Made by a program: the position numbers and the translations under genes. From the NCBI GenBank assembly GCA_038042195.1, contig JBBTET010000012.1, forward strand, positions 161,126 through 225,125: a stretch of 64,000 bases of DNA. The letters are read 5' to 3'. Of the stretch, positions 41,284-50,187 are shown one piece after another. Every line of letters starts with the position of its first letter. Position 1 is the stretch's first letter. Source of the DNA: JACRIM01 sp038042195. GTDB taxonomy: Bacteria > Planctomycetota > Phycisphaerae > UBA1845 > UTPLA1. A model generated the notes under the pieces. That model was not told the DNA's origin, ran no database searches, and saw only the letters and a program-made list of their open reading frames with translations.

Positions 41284-44163
41284 ATGCGCAGGACCATTCC
41301 GGTCATCGTCGTGATCGCGTTTGCCTTGCCGTGGATAGCGCCGGGCGAGGCGTACGGCGCGTTCCCGACGAACTTCGCAAGCACTCCTCTCGCGGCGACC
41401 TGGGATCAGGCCACGGGCCTGACCTTTGCTCCCGATGGGCGGCTCTTCGTCTGGGAAAAGGCCGGCCGTGTGTGGCTCGTGGAGAACGGCATCAAGGCCG
41501 CGACGCCGCTGATCGACATCAGCGAGGAAGTCGGCAACTGGCGCGATCATGGGCTGCTCGGCTTCGCCGTCGATCCGAACTTTCTCGCGAACGGCCGCAT
41601 CTATCTGATGTACGTCGTGGACTATCACCACCTCGCCTACTTCGGCACACCGCAATACAACCCGACAACCAACACGGACTTCCACGACAGCATCGGCCGC
41701 GTCACGCGCTACACCTGCAACGCCGGGGATGGGTTTCATACCGTCGATTATTCGTCGCGCGCCATACTGCTCGGCGAGTCCATGTCCACGGGCATTCCAA
41801 TCTGTCACCAGTCGCACGGCGTCGGCAGTCTCGTCTTCGGCGAAGACGGCACGCTTCTCGTCTCCTGCGGCGACGGGGCCAGCTACGTCACCATGGATGT
41901 CGGCGGCAATCAGGTCGGCAGCAGCAACACGGCGCTGACCGATGGCATCATCACGCCTGCGATGGATGTTGGGGCGTTTCGATCTCAACTGGTGAACTGT
42001 CTCAGCGGAAAGATACTGCGGCTCGATCCTGCTACCGGCGACGGCGTCCCATCAAATCCGTACTTCGACGGACTCAGCCCGCGCGCCGCACGTTCGCGCG
42101 TGTGGGCGCTTGGACTGCGGAATCCGTTTCGATTCTGTCTGCGACCTGGTTCGGGCAACCCCAATCCCGCCATCGGCGACCCCGGATCGCTCTACATCGG
42201 CGATGTCGGTTGGAACGGATTTGAGGAAGTCAGTGTTTGCACCGGGCCTGCACAGAACTTCGGCTGGCCGCTCTTCGAAGGGCTGACTGGTTCGCCGAAT
42301 TATCCACCGACCTTGGTCAATAACGTTGACGCGCCGAATCCGCTCTTCAACACGACGCCGCCGGGACAGGGGCTTTGCACGTTGGCGTATTTCCGTTTTC
42401 AAGACCTTTTGATTCAGGATACGCTCGCGCCCTCATTCCCGAATCCTTGCAATCCGAACCAACAGGTGCCGGCGTCCGTGCCGCACTATGTCCACCGCCG
42501 CCCCGCCCTCGACTGGTTCCACTCCACCGGCCCGTCGCGCACGGGTATCTACGCGGGCAACAATGCCGCGGAGATTAACATCGGGGCACCCGGCTCCCCG
42601 GTTGCCGGGCCGCAGTTCGGCGGCAAGTGTTCCATCGCAGGCTTTTGGTACACCGGGAGCATGTTCCCAATTCAATATCAGAACACCTTCTTCAATGGCG
42701 ACTTCGACAACGGGTGGATTCGCAACTTCGTCGTCAACCCGACCGACAACTTGACGACCGTCAGCGACTTCGCCACAAACAACACCGGTGCGATCGTCTG
42801 CTTTGCGCCGCATCCAACGGACGGATCGGTGTACTACGTCGATTACAACGTCGCAGGGCAGGCCGTCGTCAAACGACTCGCCTATGTGAACAATGCTCCG
42901 CCGACGGCCGACGTGCGACTGGACCCTTCCTACGGCCCCGCGCCGCTCACGGTGCAGTTCGACGGGACCAACTCGTCCGACGCGGAGAATCAGGCGCTCA
43001 CGTATCTGTGGAACTTCGGGGACGGGACGCCATCGTCCAGCGATCCAGCTCCGACGCACGTCTATCGAATGCTCGACGACATCACATCGCAGGGCACCAT
43101 CGTCGCCCGCGTCCTTAGCCTGAGTCCGCCCGGTCCTACCGGCAGCGGCAACCAGAACCCCGAAATCATTCGCGACATGGATTACCCGCCTGTCGGGAAT
43201 GCGGACAGTGCTCGACAGTTCGACACCTACCACGGCGGCGATCAGGGCAGCACGGATTGGATCGGTTATACCTTCCCCACAATCCGACCGATCAATGCGA
43301 TGCTCTTCCAGGAAGGCAAACACTTCTTCGACGGCGGTTTTTTTGATTCGCTCACCGTCCAGGTTCTCACCGGAGGCTGGCAGCCCGCCACCAACATCGT
43401 CATCACGCCGGCGTATCCCGGAAACAACGGAACCTCCTACGAATCCTTCTTCATCACATTCGACCAGGTCAATGCACAGGGCATTCGCCTTCACGGCAAT
43501 CCGGGTGGCTCGGCCAACTTCATCAGCGTCGGTGAGCTTCGCGTTTTCGGCCCAGCAGCCAACCTCACGGGGCCGCGGTGCTTTCAAGGGTCGCTCACCG
43601 TGACCGACCCCATCAACAGCAGTGCGAGCGCCAACTTCACGGTGTCAATTAACAACACGCCGCCGGTCGTGCAGATCACCAGTCCCATCGACGGGATGAT
43701 CCTTCCGCCCGGCCAATCCACAATCGTTCCACTCACTGCAACGATCAGCGATGCCGAGCATTCAGTCGGCCAACTCACCTGTCGCTGGCAGACAATCCTG
43801 CACCACAACGATCACCTGCACCCCGAGCCGTACGATTTTAGTTGCTCCGCCAGCACCGTCCTCGACTCAGGAGGACATGGGCTTGGCGTGCTTTTCTACG
43901 AGATTCAACTCCGCGTGGAAGATGTGGACTGTTTGTCCACCACGCAATCCGTCTTTGTGTTTCCATCATCGGTCGGCGATATGGATTGCGATGGGGCCGT
44001 GGATGAACTCGATGTCGGGCTGTTCGCGTTGGCGCTAATCGATGGCGCGGCTTACATGACCGCATTTCCCGCATGCGATGTGATGAACGCGGATACCAAT
44101 GACGATGGCAGTATCAACGGAGCCGATATCCCCGCGTTTATCGCGATCCTTGTGACGAAGTAG
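41284..44163 (+). CDS. Secreted PQQ-dependent sugar dehydrogenase-like protein with PKD and dockerin-like domains
   Basis: This is a 959-residue multidomain secreted protein. A signal peptide ends GEAYG-AFP. The first ~500 residues form a six-bladed GSDH-type propeller (glucose/sorbosone dehydrogenase): TGLTFAPDGRLFVWEKAGRV, HGLLGFAVDPNFLANG, and FRFCLRPGSGNPNPAIGDPG followed by YIGDVGWNGFEEV. The typical His and Arg residues of the PQQ and calcium site lie in such blocks. A PKD domain (TYLWNFGDGTPSSSDPAPTH), beta-sandwich segments and an Ig-like stretch follow. It ends with a dockerin-like doublet (GDMDCDGAVDELDVGLFALA, ADTNDDGSINGADIPAFIAI). It is probably an extracellular oxidase of sugars or a carbohydrate-binding relative; activity is not shown. 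Confidence 0.88.
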   Translation: MRRTIPVIVVIAFALPWIAPGEAYGAFPTNFASTPLAATWDQATGLTFAPDGRLFVWEKAGRVWLVENGIKAATPLIDISEEVGNWRDHGLLGFAVDPNFLANGRIYLMYVVDYHHLAYFGTPQYNPTTNTDFHDSIGRVTRYTCNAGDGFHTVDYSSRAILLGESMSTGIPICHQSHGVGSLVFGEDGTLLVSCGDGASYVTMDVGGNQVGSSNTALTDGIITPAMDVGAFRSQLVNCLSGKILRLDPATGDGVPSNPYFDGLSPRAARSRVWALGLRNPFRFCLRPGSGNPNPAIGDPGSLYIGDVGWNGFEEVSVCTGPAQNFGWPLFEGLTGSPNYPPTLVNNVDAPNPLFNTTPPGQGLCTLAYFRFQDLLIQDTLAPSFPNPCNPNQQVPASVPHYVHRRPALDWFHSTGPSRTGIYAGNNAAEINIGAPGSPVAGPQFGGKCSIAGFWYTGSMFPIQYQNTFFNGDFDNGWIRNFVVNPTDNLTTVSDFATNNTGAIVCFAPHPTDGSVYYVDYNVAGQAVVKRLAYVNNAPPTADVRLDPSYGPAPLTVQFDGTNSSDAENQALTYLWNFGDGTPSSSDPAPTHVYRMLDDITSQGTIVARVLSLSPPGPTGSGNQNPEIIRDMDYPPVGNADSARQFDTYHGGDQGSTDWIGYTFPTIRPINAMLFQEGKHFFDGGFFDSLTVQVLTGGWQPATNIVITPAYPGNNGTSYESFFITFDQVNAQGIRLHGNPGGSANFISVGELRVFGPAANLTGPRCFQGSLTVTDPINSSASANFTVSINNTPPVVQITSPIDGMILPPGQSTIVPLTATISDAEHSVGQLTCRWQTILHHNDHLHPEPYDFSCSASTVLDSGGHGLGVLFYEIQLRVEDVDCLSTTQSVFVFPSSVGDMDCDGAVDELDVGLFALALIDGAAYMTAFPACDVMNADTNDDGSINGADIPAFIAILVTK

Positions 44164-44180
44164 GGTCCGTTGCGCGGACC
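44164..44180. terminator. Bidirectional-type hairpin between convergent genes
   Basis: GGTCCG (44164-44169), loop TTGCG, and CGGACC (44175-44180), followed by GTTTAA. It fills most of the 27-base gap between the sugar-dehydrogenase stop and the metzincin stop. The T run is short. Confidence 0.5.
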
Positions 44181-44190
44181 GTTTAACCTA

Positions 44191-46449
44191 TCACCGTCGT
44201 CCGCGCCCCTTCACCACAACCCCACCCATTACGAACATCCATAGCATCACGCTCGACATGCCCATGCCGCAGGTGCCGCACGTCGATGCCGCCGGTGTCA
44301 TGCCCCCGTCACCGCCGTCGCCACCATCCCCGCTATCCACCGGTGCAATCACATGAACCGTGATGGATCCGGTCACAACGCAGGGCGTCGCATCGGTCAC
44401 TTCCACCGTCAGTGTGTGATCGCCGATTACGCTGGGCGTCAGAGTTGGTGCAGCCTCACTCGACATCTGTGTGTCGCCGGGACCGGTCAGGGTCCACATG
44501 AATGAATACGGCTGTGCACCGCCCGTGGCGGTCGGCGCGGGGATGACAATCGACTGACTCAACGTCAGATTTTGATCCACAAACGGACCGGCGCGCAGCG
44601 TGTCGGGTTCGCAATCGTCGGGGATGCCGTTCGCCGGACAGTCGCGGCTCTCTGCTAGTGCGATGTCGACCGAATCGGCCAGCAGGTTGTTATTGCAATC
44701 GTGGACATCAACATTCCACGTCACCATCGAGGACGGGATGCCGCTCAGGTCGGTGAGGCCCGCGCCGAGCACGATCGTCACCGATCCGTCGACCGGCGTA
44801 GTAAAACCACTGAACACGAACGGCCCCGCACCCGACCCGGTCAGACTTGTCGCCGGTGAACCGTTCACCGTCAAATCGGCCGGATCCAATCCCGCAACCG
44901 CCTCGTCAAATGTCACCGATACCGTCGGAATCGCCGCGAGCATCGCCGCCGGAGCGGGATCGCGTGCCGTCACCATCGGCGCGGTCATGTCAGCGGCCAA
45001 CGTGCCGGTCGACAAGGCGAACGCGCAGTTCACGTCGGTCTTTTCCATACCGGTGCCGACGCCTTCAGCGGGATCGAACGTGTCGGACTGAAACGCGCCG
45101 TCCTGATCGTCCATCGTGCCGAGGATGCCGTCATTGCCGACGCCGGCGCGATTGGGAATGTCGCCGCCGGTGTCCATGATGCAGGCGGTCGCGTTGTCGT
45201 TTCGCGTGTGCCAGTTGCCGAGGAAGTGGCCGGCCTCGTGCGAGACGATGTTGCCCACGACAATGCCGACGGCGTCGATAATGGTCGTGCCGCCGGCGCG
45301 GGGGATGGAGTTCACCGAGTTCGGATCTGCGGCGCTGGCGCTCAGTAGGTCGCAGAGGACGACGGCCGTGTCGTGTTGGCTGTAGTTGCCGGGGTCGATC
45401 CACTCGGCGATGCCGATGGTGGAGATGCCGAGTTCGGAGATCGATCCGCCGACGATGACGCGCGAAACGTTCAGTTGTCCGAAGGGGTCGGGATGGTCGC
45501 GGCTGTTGCGAATCTCGATGTCGAAATGCCCAGGCACCATGTCGGTCGGGAAGTTGCCATTGAGGCTCATCATGCGCAGGGCGTCGTAGTTCGATTGAAT
45601 CTCAGCAAGGATGGCGTCGATCACCGCGCTCTCATCGCCGACATTCAGGCCCCAGCCGGAAAGAAAATCTGCGAGCGGGGACAGCGTGGCGTTCGCCCGC
45701 CCCGGCGAACCAAACAGTGCCTGCGCGTTGATGGTCGCGCCGTCGAAGTCGATGAACAGAATCTGTCGAAGCGGCGTGGGATACTGCGCTTCAAACGCGG
45801 CGCGGCGAAGGTGAATCTCCAAGGCGTACGGCCCGGAGCCGCCCGAGTTCGCCGGAGTCACACGAAACAGATAGTCGCCATCCGCCGGGACGATGAACGT
45901 GAGTGCCGCGTCGAGCGTTCCAGTCGCCTGCGGCCACGGCGAATCGGGAGGATAGTACGACGCGACACCGCCATGATCGTCGTTTGAGAAAAAGAGCGCG
46001 CCCGCGGCATCCAACACACCCACGAGACTGTCCGCCGGCGAAGTGACATGGCACGCGAGGCCGATGATGTCACCCTTGGTGAGTGTGGCCTTGTAGAGGT
46101 CAACGTCGCCCGCCGATGCCATCGCGCCCGACACGGTGACGTCCACATCCTGGCCCATGCCGTTGCCGAGGGGAATCGCCTGGGCCTGCATGACGGTGTC
46201 GTTCGGCTCGGTTTCGGAGGATGCGATGAGATTCGCAAATCGTTGCGCGACCGGCGGCGCGGGGAGCAGCTCTTTCACGGGATAGCGACAGGCCCGAAAA
46301 GCGCCAGAGTCTGGCGAGGCAACGTCTCGAATAGCTCGTGCTTGCTTTGCCAACGGAAGCGTCGGACTCGACGACAGACGAGATTCCTGCGCCTGAGTGC
46401 CGGCTGCGAATAAAGCCGAGACCGCAATTCCAATGACGCCGTAATGCAT
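44191..46449 (-). CDS. Secreted metzincin-like metalloprotease with PPC domain and Cys-containing C-terminal TM tail
   Basis: This is a 752-residue protein. A signal peptide ends AAGTQA-QESRL, and a PPC-type pre-peptidase domain follows (ETEPNDTVMQAQAIPLGNGM...DYLFRVTPANSG). The protease domain has HEAGHFLGNWH, the HExxHxxGxxH zinc motif of metzincins, and CIMDTGG as Met-turn. An Ig-like Big_5-type domain (ARDPAPAAMLAAIPTVSVTF), a cysteine-bearing segment and a PKD-like domain follow. The last 31 residues read STCGTCGMG, a ~17-residue hydrophobic helix and then KGRGRR. This Cys/Gly-helix-basic layout resembles C-terminal sorting tails. ATG 46449 is preceded by GGGAAG; longer starts lack it. 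It is probably exported and attached to the surface. Confidence 0.85.
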   Translation of the reverse strand: MHYGVIGIAVSALFAAGTQAQESRLSSSPTLPLAKQARAIRDVASPDSGAFRACRYPVKELLPAPPVAQRFANLIASSETEPNDTVMQAQAIPLGNGMGQDVDVTVSGAMASAGDVDLYKATLTKGDIIGLACHVTSPADSLVGVLDAAGALFFSNDDHGGVASYYPPDSPWPQATGTLDAALTFIVPADGDYLFRVTPANSGGSGPYALEIHLRRAAFEAQYPTPLRQILFIDFDGATINAQALFGSPGRANATLSPLADFLSGWGLNVGDESAVIDAILAEIQSNYDALRMMSLNGNFPTDMVPGHFDIEIRNSRDHPDPFGQLNVSRVIVGGSISELGISTIGIAEWIDPGNYSQHDTAVVLCDLLSASAADPNSVNSIPRAGGTTIIDAVGIVVGNIVSHEAGHFLGNWHTRNDNATACIMDTGGDIPNRAGVGNDGILGTMDDQDGAFQSDTFDPAEGVGTGMEKTDVNCAFALSTGTLAADMTAPMVTARDPAPAAMLAAIPTVSVTFDEAVAGLDPADLTVNGSPATSLTGSGAGPFVFSGFTTPVDGSVTIVLGAGLTDLSGIPSSMVTWNVDVHDCNNNLLADSVDIALAESRDCPANGIPDDCEPDTLRAGPFVDQNLTLSQSIVIPAPTATGGAQPYSFMWTLTGPGDTQMSSEAAPTLTPSVIGDHTLTVEVTDATPCVVTGSITVHVIAPVDSGDGGDGGDGGMTPAASTCGTCGMGMSSVMLWMFVMGGVVVKGRGRR

Positions 46450-46608
46450 GGCGTGCTTCCCGCTCCATGCGAATACTGACATGCACATCGCCGCCTCCAA
46501 TAAGGCCGAAAGCCTATCGCGGACACGGCGAGGACTCAAATTGTGCGGTCGATCATTTCCGGGGCACGCCCTTCAAACCGCCGACCTGCCGCTATACTCC
46601 AATACCCC

Positions 46609-48282
46609 ATGCGCATCGCCCTTGCCCAGATCAATCCCATCGTCGGCGACCTCACCGGCAACGCCGAGCGCATCCTTGAGTGTCTGGCCCGCGCCAAATC
46701 GCAGGCACCCGATCTCGTGCTGTTCCCGGAACTCACCCTCTGCGGCTATCCACCGAAAGACCTCGTGCTGAAGCCGCACTTCATTCAGCAGATGCGTGAC
46801 GCATTGAATGCCCTTGCTTTGAAGTGCGCCGACGGACCGCCGGTGTTGGTCGGCTGTGTCACGCGCCACGACGAACCCGTGGGCCGTCCCCTTCGCAATA
46901 CGCTCGCCCTTCTTTCCGGCGGCAAGGTCGTCGGCGAGTATCACAAGTCACTGCTGCCCACCTACGACGTGTTCGACGAGCATCGCTACTTCGAGCCAGC
47001 CAAGCAGTCGGGAATGGCGACGATCCAAACCAAGAGCGGCCCCGTGCGCGTCGGTGTCACCATCTGTGAGGATGTCTGGAACGACAAGGAAGTGCTCGGT
47101 CGTCGGCTGTATGAGCGCGACCCGGTGGCGGAGTTGAAGCGGGCGGGTGCGCAGCTCATCGTGAACGCCTCCGCGTCTCCATTTGTCGTTGAGAAGCAGG
47201 CCCTGCGTGAGCGACTCATGGGGGCGCAGGCCGCCGCGCATCAGGTGCCCATCGTCTATGTCAATCAGATCGGCGGGAACGACGAACTGATCTTCGACGG
47301 AGCGAGTTGCGTCTTCGACATAAGTGGAATGGTCTCCGCCCGGGCGAAGGCGTTCGAGGAGGACTTGCTCGTCGTCGATCTGGATCATCCGAGTTCGCCT
47401 CAACGTGAAGTTTATCCCGACCGACTCACCTCCGTCTGGCAGGCCCTCGTCCTTGGAACGGGCGATTACGTGCGCAAATGCGGCTTCAAGCACATCGTCC
47501 TCGGCCTCTCCGGCGGAATTGACTCGGCCATCACCGCCTGCATCGCGGTCGATGCCCTCGGCGCGGAGTGCGTCCACGGCATCGCCATGCCCTCCCGCTA
47601 CAGCAGCGATCACAGCGTCGCCGACGCGAAGGCACTCGCGACCAATCTCCACATTGACTTCAAGATCGCCCCCATCGGCCCGATGCACGATGCCTTCGAG
47701 GCCGGCCTCAAACCGCTCTTCGCCGGTCGCAAGCCGGACACCACCGAGGAAAACGTCCAAGCCCGTATTCGCGGCAACATCCTGATGAGCCTCTCCAACA
47801 AGTTCGGCTGGCTGCTGCTCACCACGGGCAACAAGAGCGAACTCGCCGTCGGCTACTGCACGCTCTACGGCGACATGTGCGGCGGCCTCGCGGTTATCAG
47901 CGACGTGCCCAAGACGCTCGTGTATGAACTGTCGAATTGGTACAACGCACGAACGGGACAATGTGGCACCGGTTTTCAACCGGTGATTCCCGAATCCAGC
48001 ATCACCAAACTACCCTCCGCCGAGCTGCGCCCCGATCAGCACGACCAGCAATCGCTCCCACCCTACGACACGCTCGACGCGATTCTGAATCGTTATGTGG
48101 AGCAAGAGAAAAGCGCCGACGAGATCATCGCCGACGGGTTCGAGGCCGCCGTGGTGAAAGACGTGATCCGCAAGGTGGACCTGAACGAGTACAAGCGGAA
48201 GCAGGCCGCGACGGGATTGAAGGTGACGAGCCGGGCATTTGGCGTGGGGCGCAGGATGCCGATCGCGGCGAGGGTATCATGA
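46609..48282 (+). CDS. nadE: Glutamine-dependent NAD+ synthetase with in-frame palindromic insertion
   Basis: NadE makes NAD+ from nicotinate adenine dinucleotide, with ammonia taken from glutamine. The N-terminal nitrilase-type amidotransferase has Glu in LVLFPELTLCGYPPKDLV, Lys in YHKSLLPTYDVFDE and Cys in GVTICEDVWNDKEV. The synthetase part has the P-loop LSGGIDSAITAC and GNKSELAVGYCTLYGDMCGG. Residues ~448-459 (TGQCGTGFQPV preceded by Arg) are extra compared with the family, where a tryptophan-asparagine segment leads directly to IPESSITKLPSAELRPDQ. The extra codons contain a perfect palindrome. The frame opens earlier; ATG 46609 (MRIALAQINPIVGD) is the family start. The enzyme should still work, because the insertion falls in a loop. 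It is divergent from the metzincin gene with 159 bp between them. Confidence 0.94.
   Translation: MRIALAQINPIVGDLTGNAERILECLARAKSQAPDLVLFPELTLCGYPPKDLVLKPHFIQQMRDALNALALKCADGPPVLVGCVTRHDEPVGRPLRNTLALLSGGKVVGEYHKSLLPTYDVFDEHRYFEPAKQSGMATIQTKSGPVRVGVTICEDVWNDKEVLGRRLYERDPVAELKRAGAQLIVNASASPFVVEKQALRERLMGAQAAAHQVPIVYVNQIGGNDELIFDGASCVFDISGMVSARAKAFEEDLLVVDLDHPSSPQREVYPDRLTSVWQALVLGTGDYVRKCGFKHIVLGLSGGIDSAITACIAVDALGAECVHGIAMPSRYSSDHSVADAKALATNLHIDFKIAPIGPMHDAFEAGLKPLFAGRKPDTTEENVQARIRGNILMSLSNKFGWLLLTTGNKSELAVGYCTLYGDMCGGLAVISDVPKTLVYELSNWYNARTGQCGTGFQPVIPESSITKLPSAELRPDQHDQQSLPPYDTLDAILNRYVEQEKSADEIIADGFEAAVVKDVIRKVDLNEYKRKQAATGLKVTSRAFGVGRRMPIAARVS
47967..47985. repeat. REP-like palindrome inside nadE
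   Basis: CACCGGTT (47967-47974), loop TTC, AACCGGTG (47978-47985) form a perfect 8-bp inverted repeat in an in-frame insertion. Preceded by TGTGG, it gives the peptide CGTGFQPV, which I recall as a spurious translation of planctomycete intergenic repeats. Confidence 0.75.
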
Positions 48283-48294
48283 AAAAGGTCGCAA

Positions 48295-49059
48295 ATGTAC
48301 GTTGCCGAGATCACGTTTAAGCAAACAGCCGGGAACAAGAGCCAAGCTGACCAGGGGCTCTATTCGCTTCTCGTGGATTGGCGAAACAACGGGCAGATAT
48401 TAGGTTCAGAATGGCCCATTGGCGTAAGTACTGCATGCTTGACCTTGCGCCTTCTCGTTCCCGAACGAACTGCGCTTGCCGTTGTGCATAACAACAAATC
48501 GGTGCACCGATCTCTTCGCTACTTGAAGTTATGCGGATTGTCACGTCCCAGGGTGCGCATGGTCGGGCGCGATTTGGAGTCTCTTTCCCTTGACTCGTGC
48601 CGCCGTCGCAAGGCATACATCCTCACTACCAGCCACCTTACTCTGGAGTCTCCCTTGCAATGTGGCGATTGTCATGGCATGGTCCCACTTTATCGAATTC
48701 CGCAAACGGACGGACATGGAAGCCATAACGGGATTCGCTATTGGGAATCGCTCTATCAAACACTGGATGGACTTTGGATTGCGTCGGGTGCCGGAGAGCG
48801 ATTCGCCTATCGCCAACTCGCAAATCATAATAGTGAACTTTCAATGCTCGGCCGAGGCATCTGCGACAAAATCCGAGAACTCACAAACGTCCCGACATAC
48901 TACTACCTTTACCGGTATCACGGCCGAAGCTTGAATCAAGATCGTAAACGAAGATGCCCTGGGTGTGGCGGGAAATGGCTGCTTTCAGAACCGTGGTACC
49001 ATTACGATTTCCGCTGTGATCGCTGTCTACTTGTTTCGGAAATCGCACAAGATCTGTAG
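48295..49059 (+). CDS. DUF2310 zinc-ribbon protein
   Basis: This is a 254-residue protein that matches the DUF2310 pattern throughout. It opens MYVAEITFKQTAGNKSQADQ and continues NNGQILGSEWP, LTLESPLQCGDCHGMVPLYR, SGAGERFAYRQL and TNVPTYYYLYRYHGRS. It ends with a zinc ribbon, CPGCGGKWLLSEPW followed by FRCDRC. DUF2310 is described as possibly nucleic-acid binding, based on the zinc ribbon; no activity is known. CxxC pairs are complete (CGDC, CPGC, CDRC). It begins 12 bp after nadE, so it may share its transcript. The base composition is more AT-rich than nadE. Confidence 0.8.
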   Translation: MYVAEITFKQTAGNKSQADQGLYSLLVDWRNNGQILGSEWPIGVSTACLTLRLLVPERTALAVVHNNKSVHRSLRYLKLCGLSRPRVRMVGRDLESLSLDSCRRRKAYILTTSHLTLESPLQCGDCHGMVPLYRIPQTDGHGSHNGIRYWESLYQTLDGLWIASGAGERFAYRQLANHNSELSMLGRGICDKIRELTNVPTYYYLYRYHGRSLNQDRKRRCPGCGGKWLLSEPWYHYDFRCDRCLLVSEIAQDL

Positions 49060-49145
49060 AGAAAATCCGCAGACTGATCACCAATGCCTCAATTAGTAGT
49101 TGAATGCCTCCGCATACTTCAGCCCGCTGGCCGCATTGAACAGTC

Positions 49146-49796
49146 TCACTGCTTCACCCCCACCCACAACCCATCCCCCATCGGAACGATCACGCTCTGC
49201 AAGCGCGACTCCTTCGCCATGATCTCGTTGAATCGCTTCACCGCCGGGGCCTCGCGGTCGGTGGGGGTCGCGTCGAAGAGTTGGCCGAAGGCGAAGGCGT
49301 TGTCCACCAGAATAAGGCCGCCCGGTCGAACAATGCGAAGGCATTCCTCCAGGTAGCGCGGATACCCGGCCTTGTCGGCATCAAGAAATGCGGCCTCGGC
49401 TGAGTTCGCGGCAAAAGTGGCCAGCACGTCGGCCCCTGCGCCTTGAATCACCTCGACCTTCGTCGCGGCGTCCGACTTGGCCGCCCACTCCCGCGCGAAC
49501 GCCGCATGCTTCTCCATGAGTTCAATCGTTCGCACGCGCCCGCCCGTCGGTAGCGCCCGCGCCATGACAATCGCCGAATAGCCCGCCAGCGTGCCGACCT
49601 CGACGACCTCCCGCGCCCCGATGGCCCGCAGCAGAATCTGCATGAGCGCGGCCTGTTCGGGGCAGATCCAAATCTCTGGGATGCCTTCGCGCCGCGCGGC
49701 CTCTTTCAGATTGCGCAGGAACTCATCCTCGGTCGTCGTATGTGCGGCGATGTAATCAACGTGCTGCTGGGTGATGAGCGTGGCGTGGGCGGACAT
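49146..49796 (-). CDS. SAM-dependent O-methyltransferase (caffeoyl-CoA/catechol type)
   Basis: This 216-residue methyltransferase carries VVEVGTLAGYSAIVMARALP (SAM-binding glycine motif), VRTIELMEKHAAFAREW, AAFLDADKAGYPRYLEECLR (metal-ligand Asp pair) and GLILVDNAFAFGQLFD, matching the metal-dependent OMT family 3. Metal ligands Asp-Asp/Asn are visible in DADK and DNAF. Natural substrates in bacteria are usually unknown. It lies 32 bp downstream of the DUF2304 gene in the same orientation and may follow it in an operon. Confidence 0.9.
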   Translation of the reverse strand: MSAHATLITQQHVDYIAAHTTTEDEFLRNLKEAARREGIPEIWICPEQAALMQILLRAIGAREVVEVGTLAGYSAIVMARALPTGGRVRTIELMEKHAAFAREWAAKSDAATKVEVIQGAGADVLATFAANSAEAAFLDADKAGYPRYLEECLRIVRPGGLILVDNAFAFGQLFDATPTDREAPAVKRFNEIMAKESRLQSVIVPMGDGLWVGVKQ

Positions 49797-49827
49797 GATG
49801 CGAACATGATACCAGCGGGGCGCGTCG

Positions 49828-50187
49828 CTACGAATGCTTGCCCTTGTCGATGGGATACTGCCGCTCGCCCTCCTGTATCGCCAGTTGGCGCACGAGGAGC
49901 GTCAGTTGCCGTCGCAATCCCTGCAAGCGAATGTACGTCATCCAAAATCCGATCAGCATGAGTACGACCGCGCAATAGAAAACAAGGTCCGCCCCGCGAC
50001 CGATGCCCACGGCATTCGCCAGCCGCCGTGTGATGTCGGGCCACACCGTTGCCACTGCGGCCGCCAGGCACACAAGTGACCAAATCAGCGACTCACGCCG
50101 CGTCACCCAGCCGCGCACCGACGCCCCAATGCTCACGATCATCGCCAGCGACACCACGATCAAAACAAGAATCTGAAATCCGTTCAT
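49828..50187 (-). CDS. DUF2304 family membrane protein
   Basis: This 119-residue protein has three TM helices (ILVLIVVSLAMIVSIGASVR, LIWSLVCLAAAVATVWPDIT, FYCAVVLMLIGFWMTYIRLQ) followed by a coiled, basic C-terminal helix. DUF2304 proteins typically accompany a GT2 dolichyl-phosphate-mannose-type enzyme, as here: it overlaps the GT2 gene by 4 bases (ATGA). ATG 50187 (MNGFQILV) is used; the longer frame upstream runs into the GT2 gene. Its function is unknown, perhaps anchoring or a flippase-like role in lipid-linked sugar transfer. Confidence 0.8.
   Translation of the reverse strand: MNGFQILVLIVVSLAMIVSIGASVRGWVTRRESLIWSLVCLAAAVATVWPDITRRLANAVGIGRGADLVFYCAVVLMLIGFWMTYIRLQGLRRQLTLLVRQLAIQEGERQYPIDKGKHS

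Noticed and set aside
42433..43587. 384-codon minus-strand frame inside the sugar-dehydrogenase gene
   Set aside because: Antisense shadow; GSDH and PKD motifs are on the plus strand.
46948..47979. 343-codon minus-strand frame opposite nadE
   Set aside because: Antisense shadow of a conserved enzyme.
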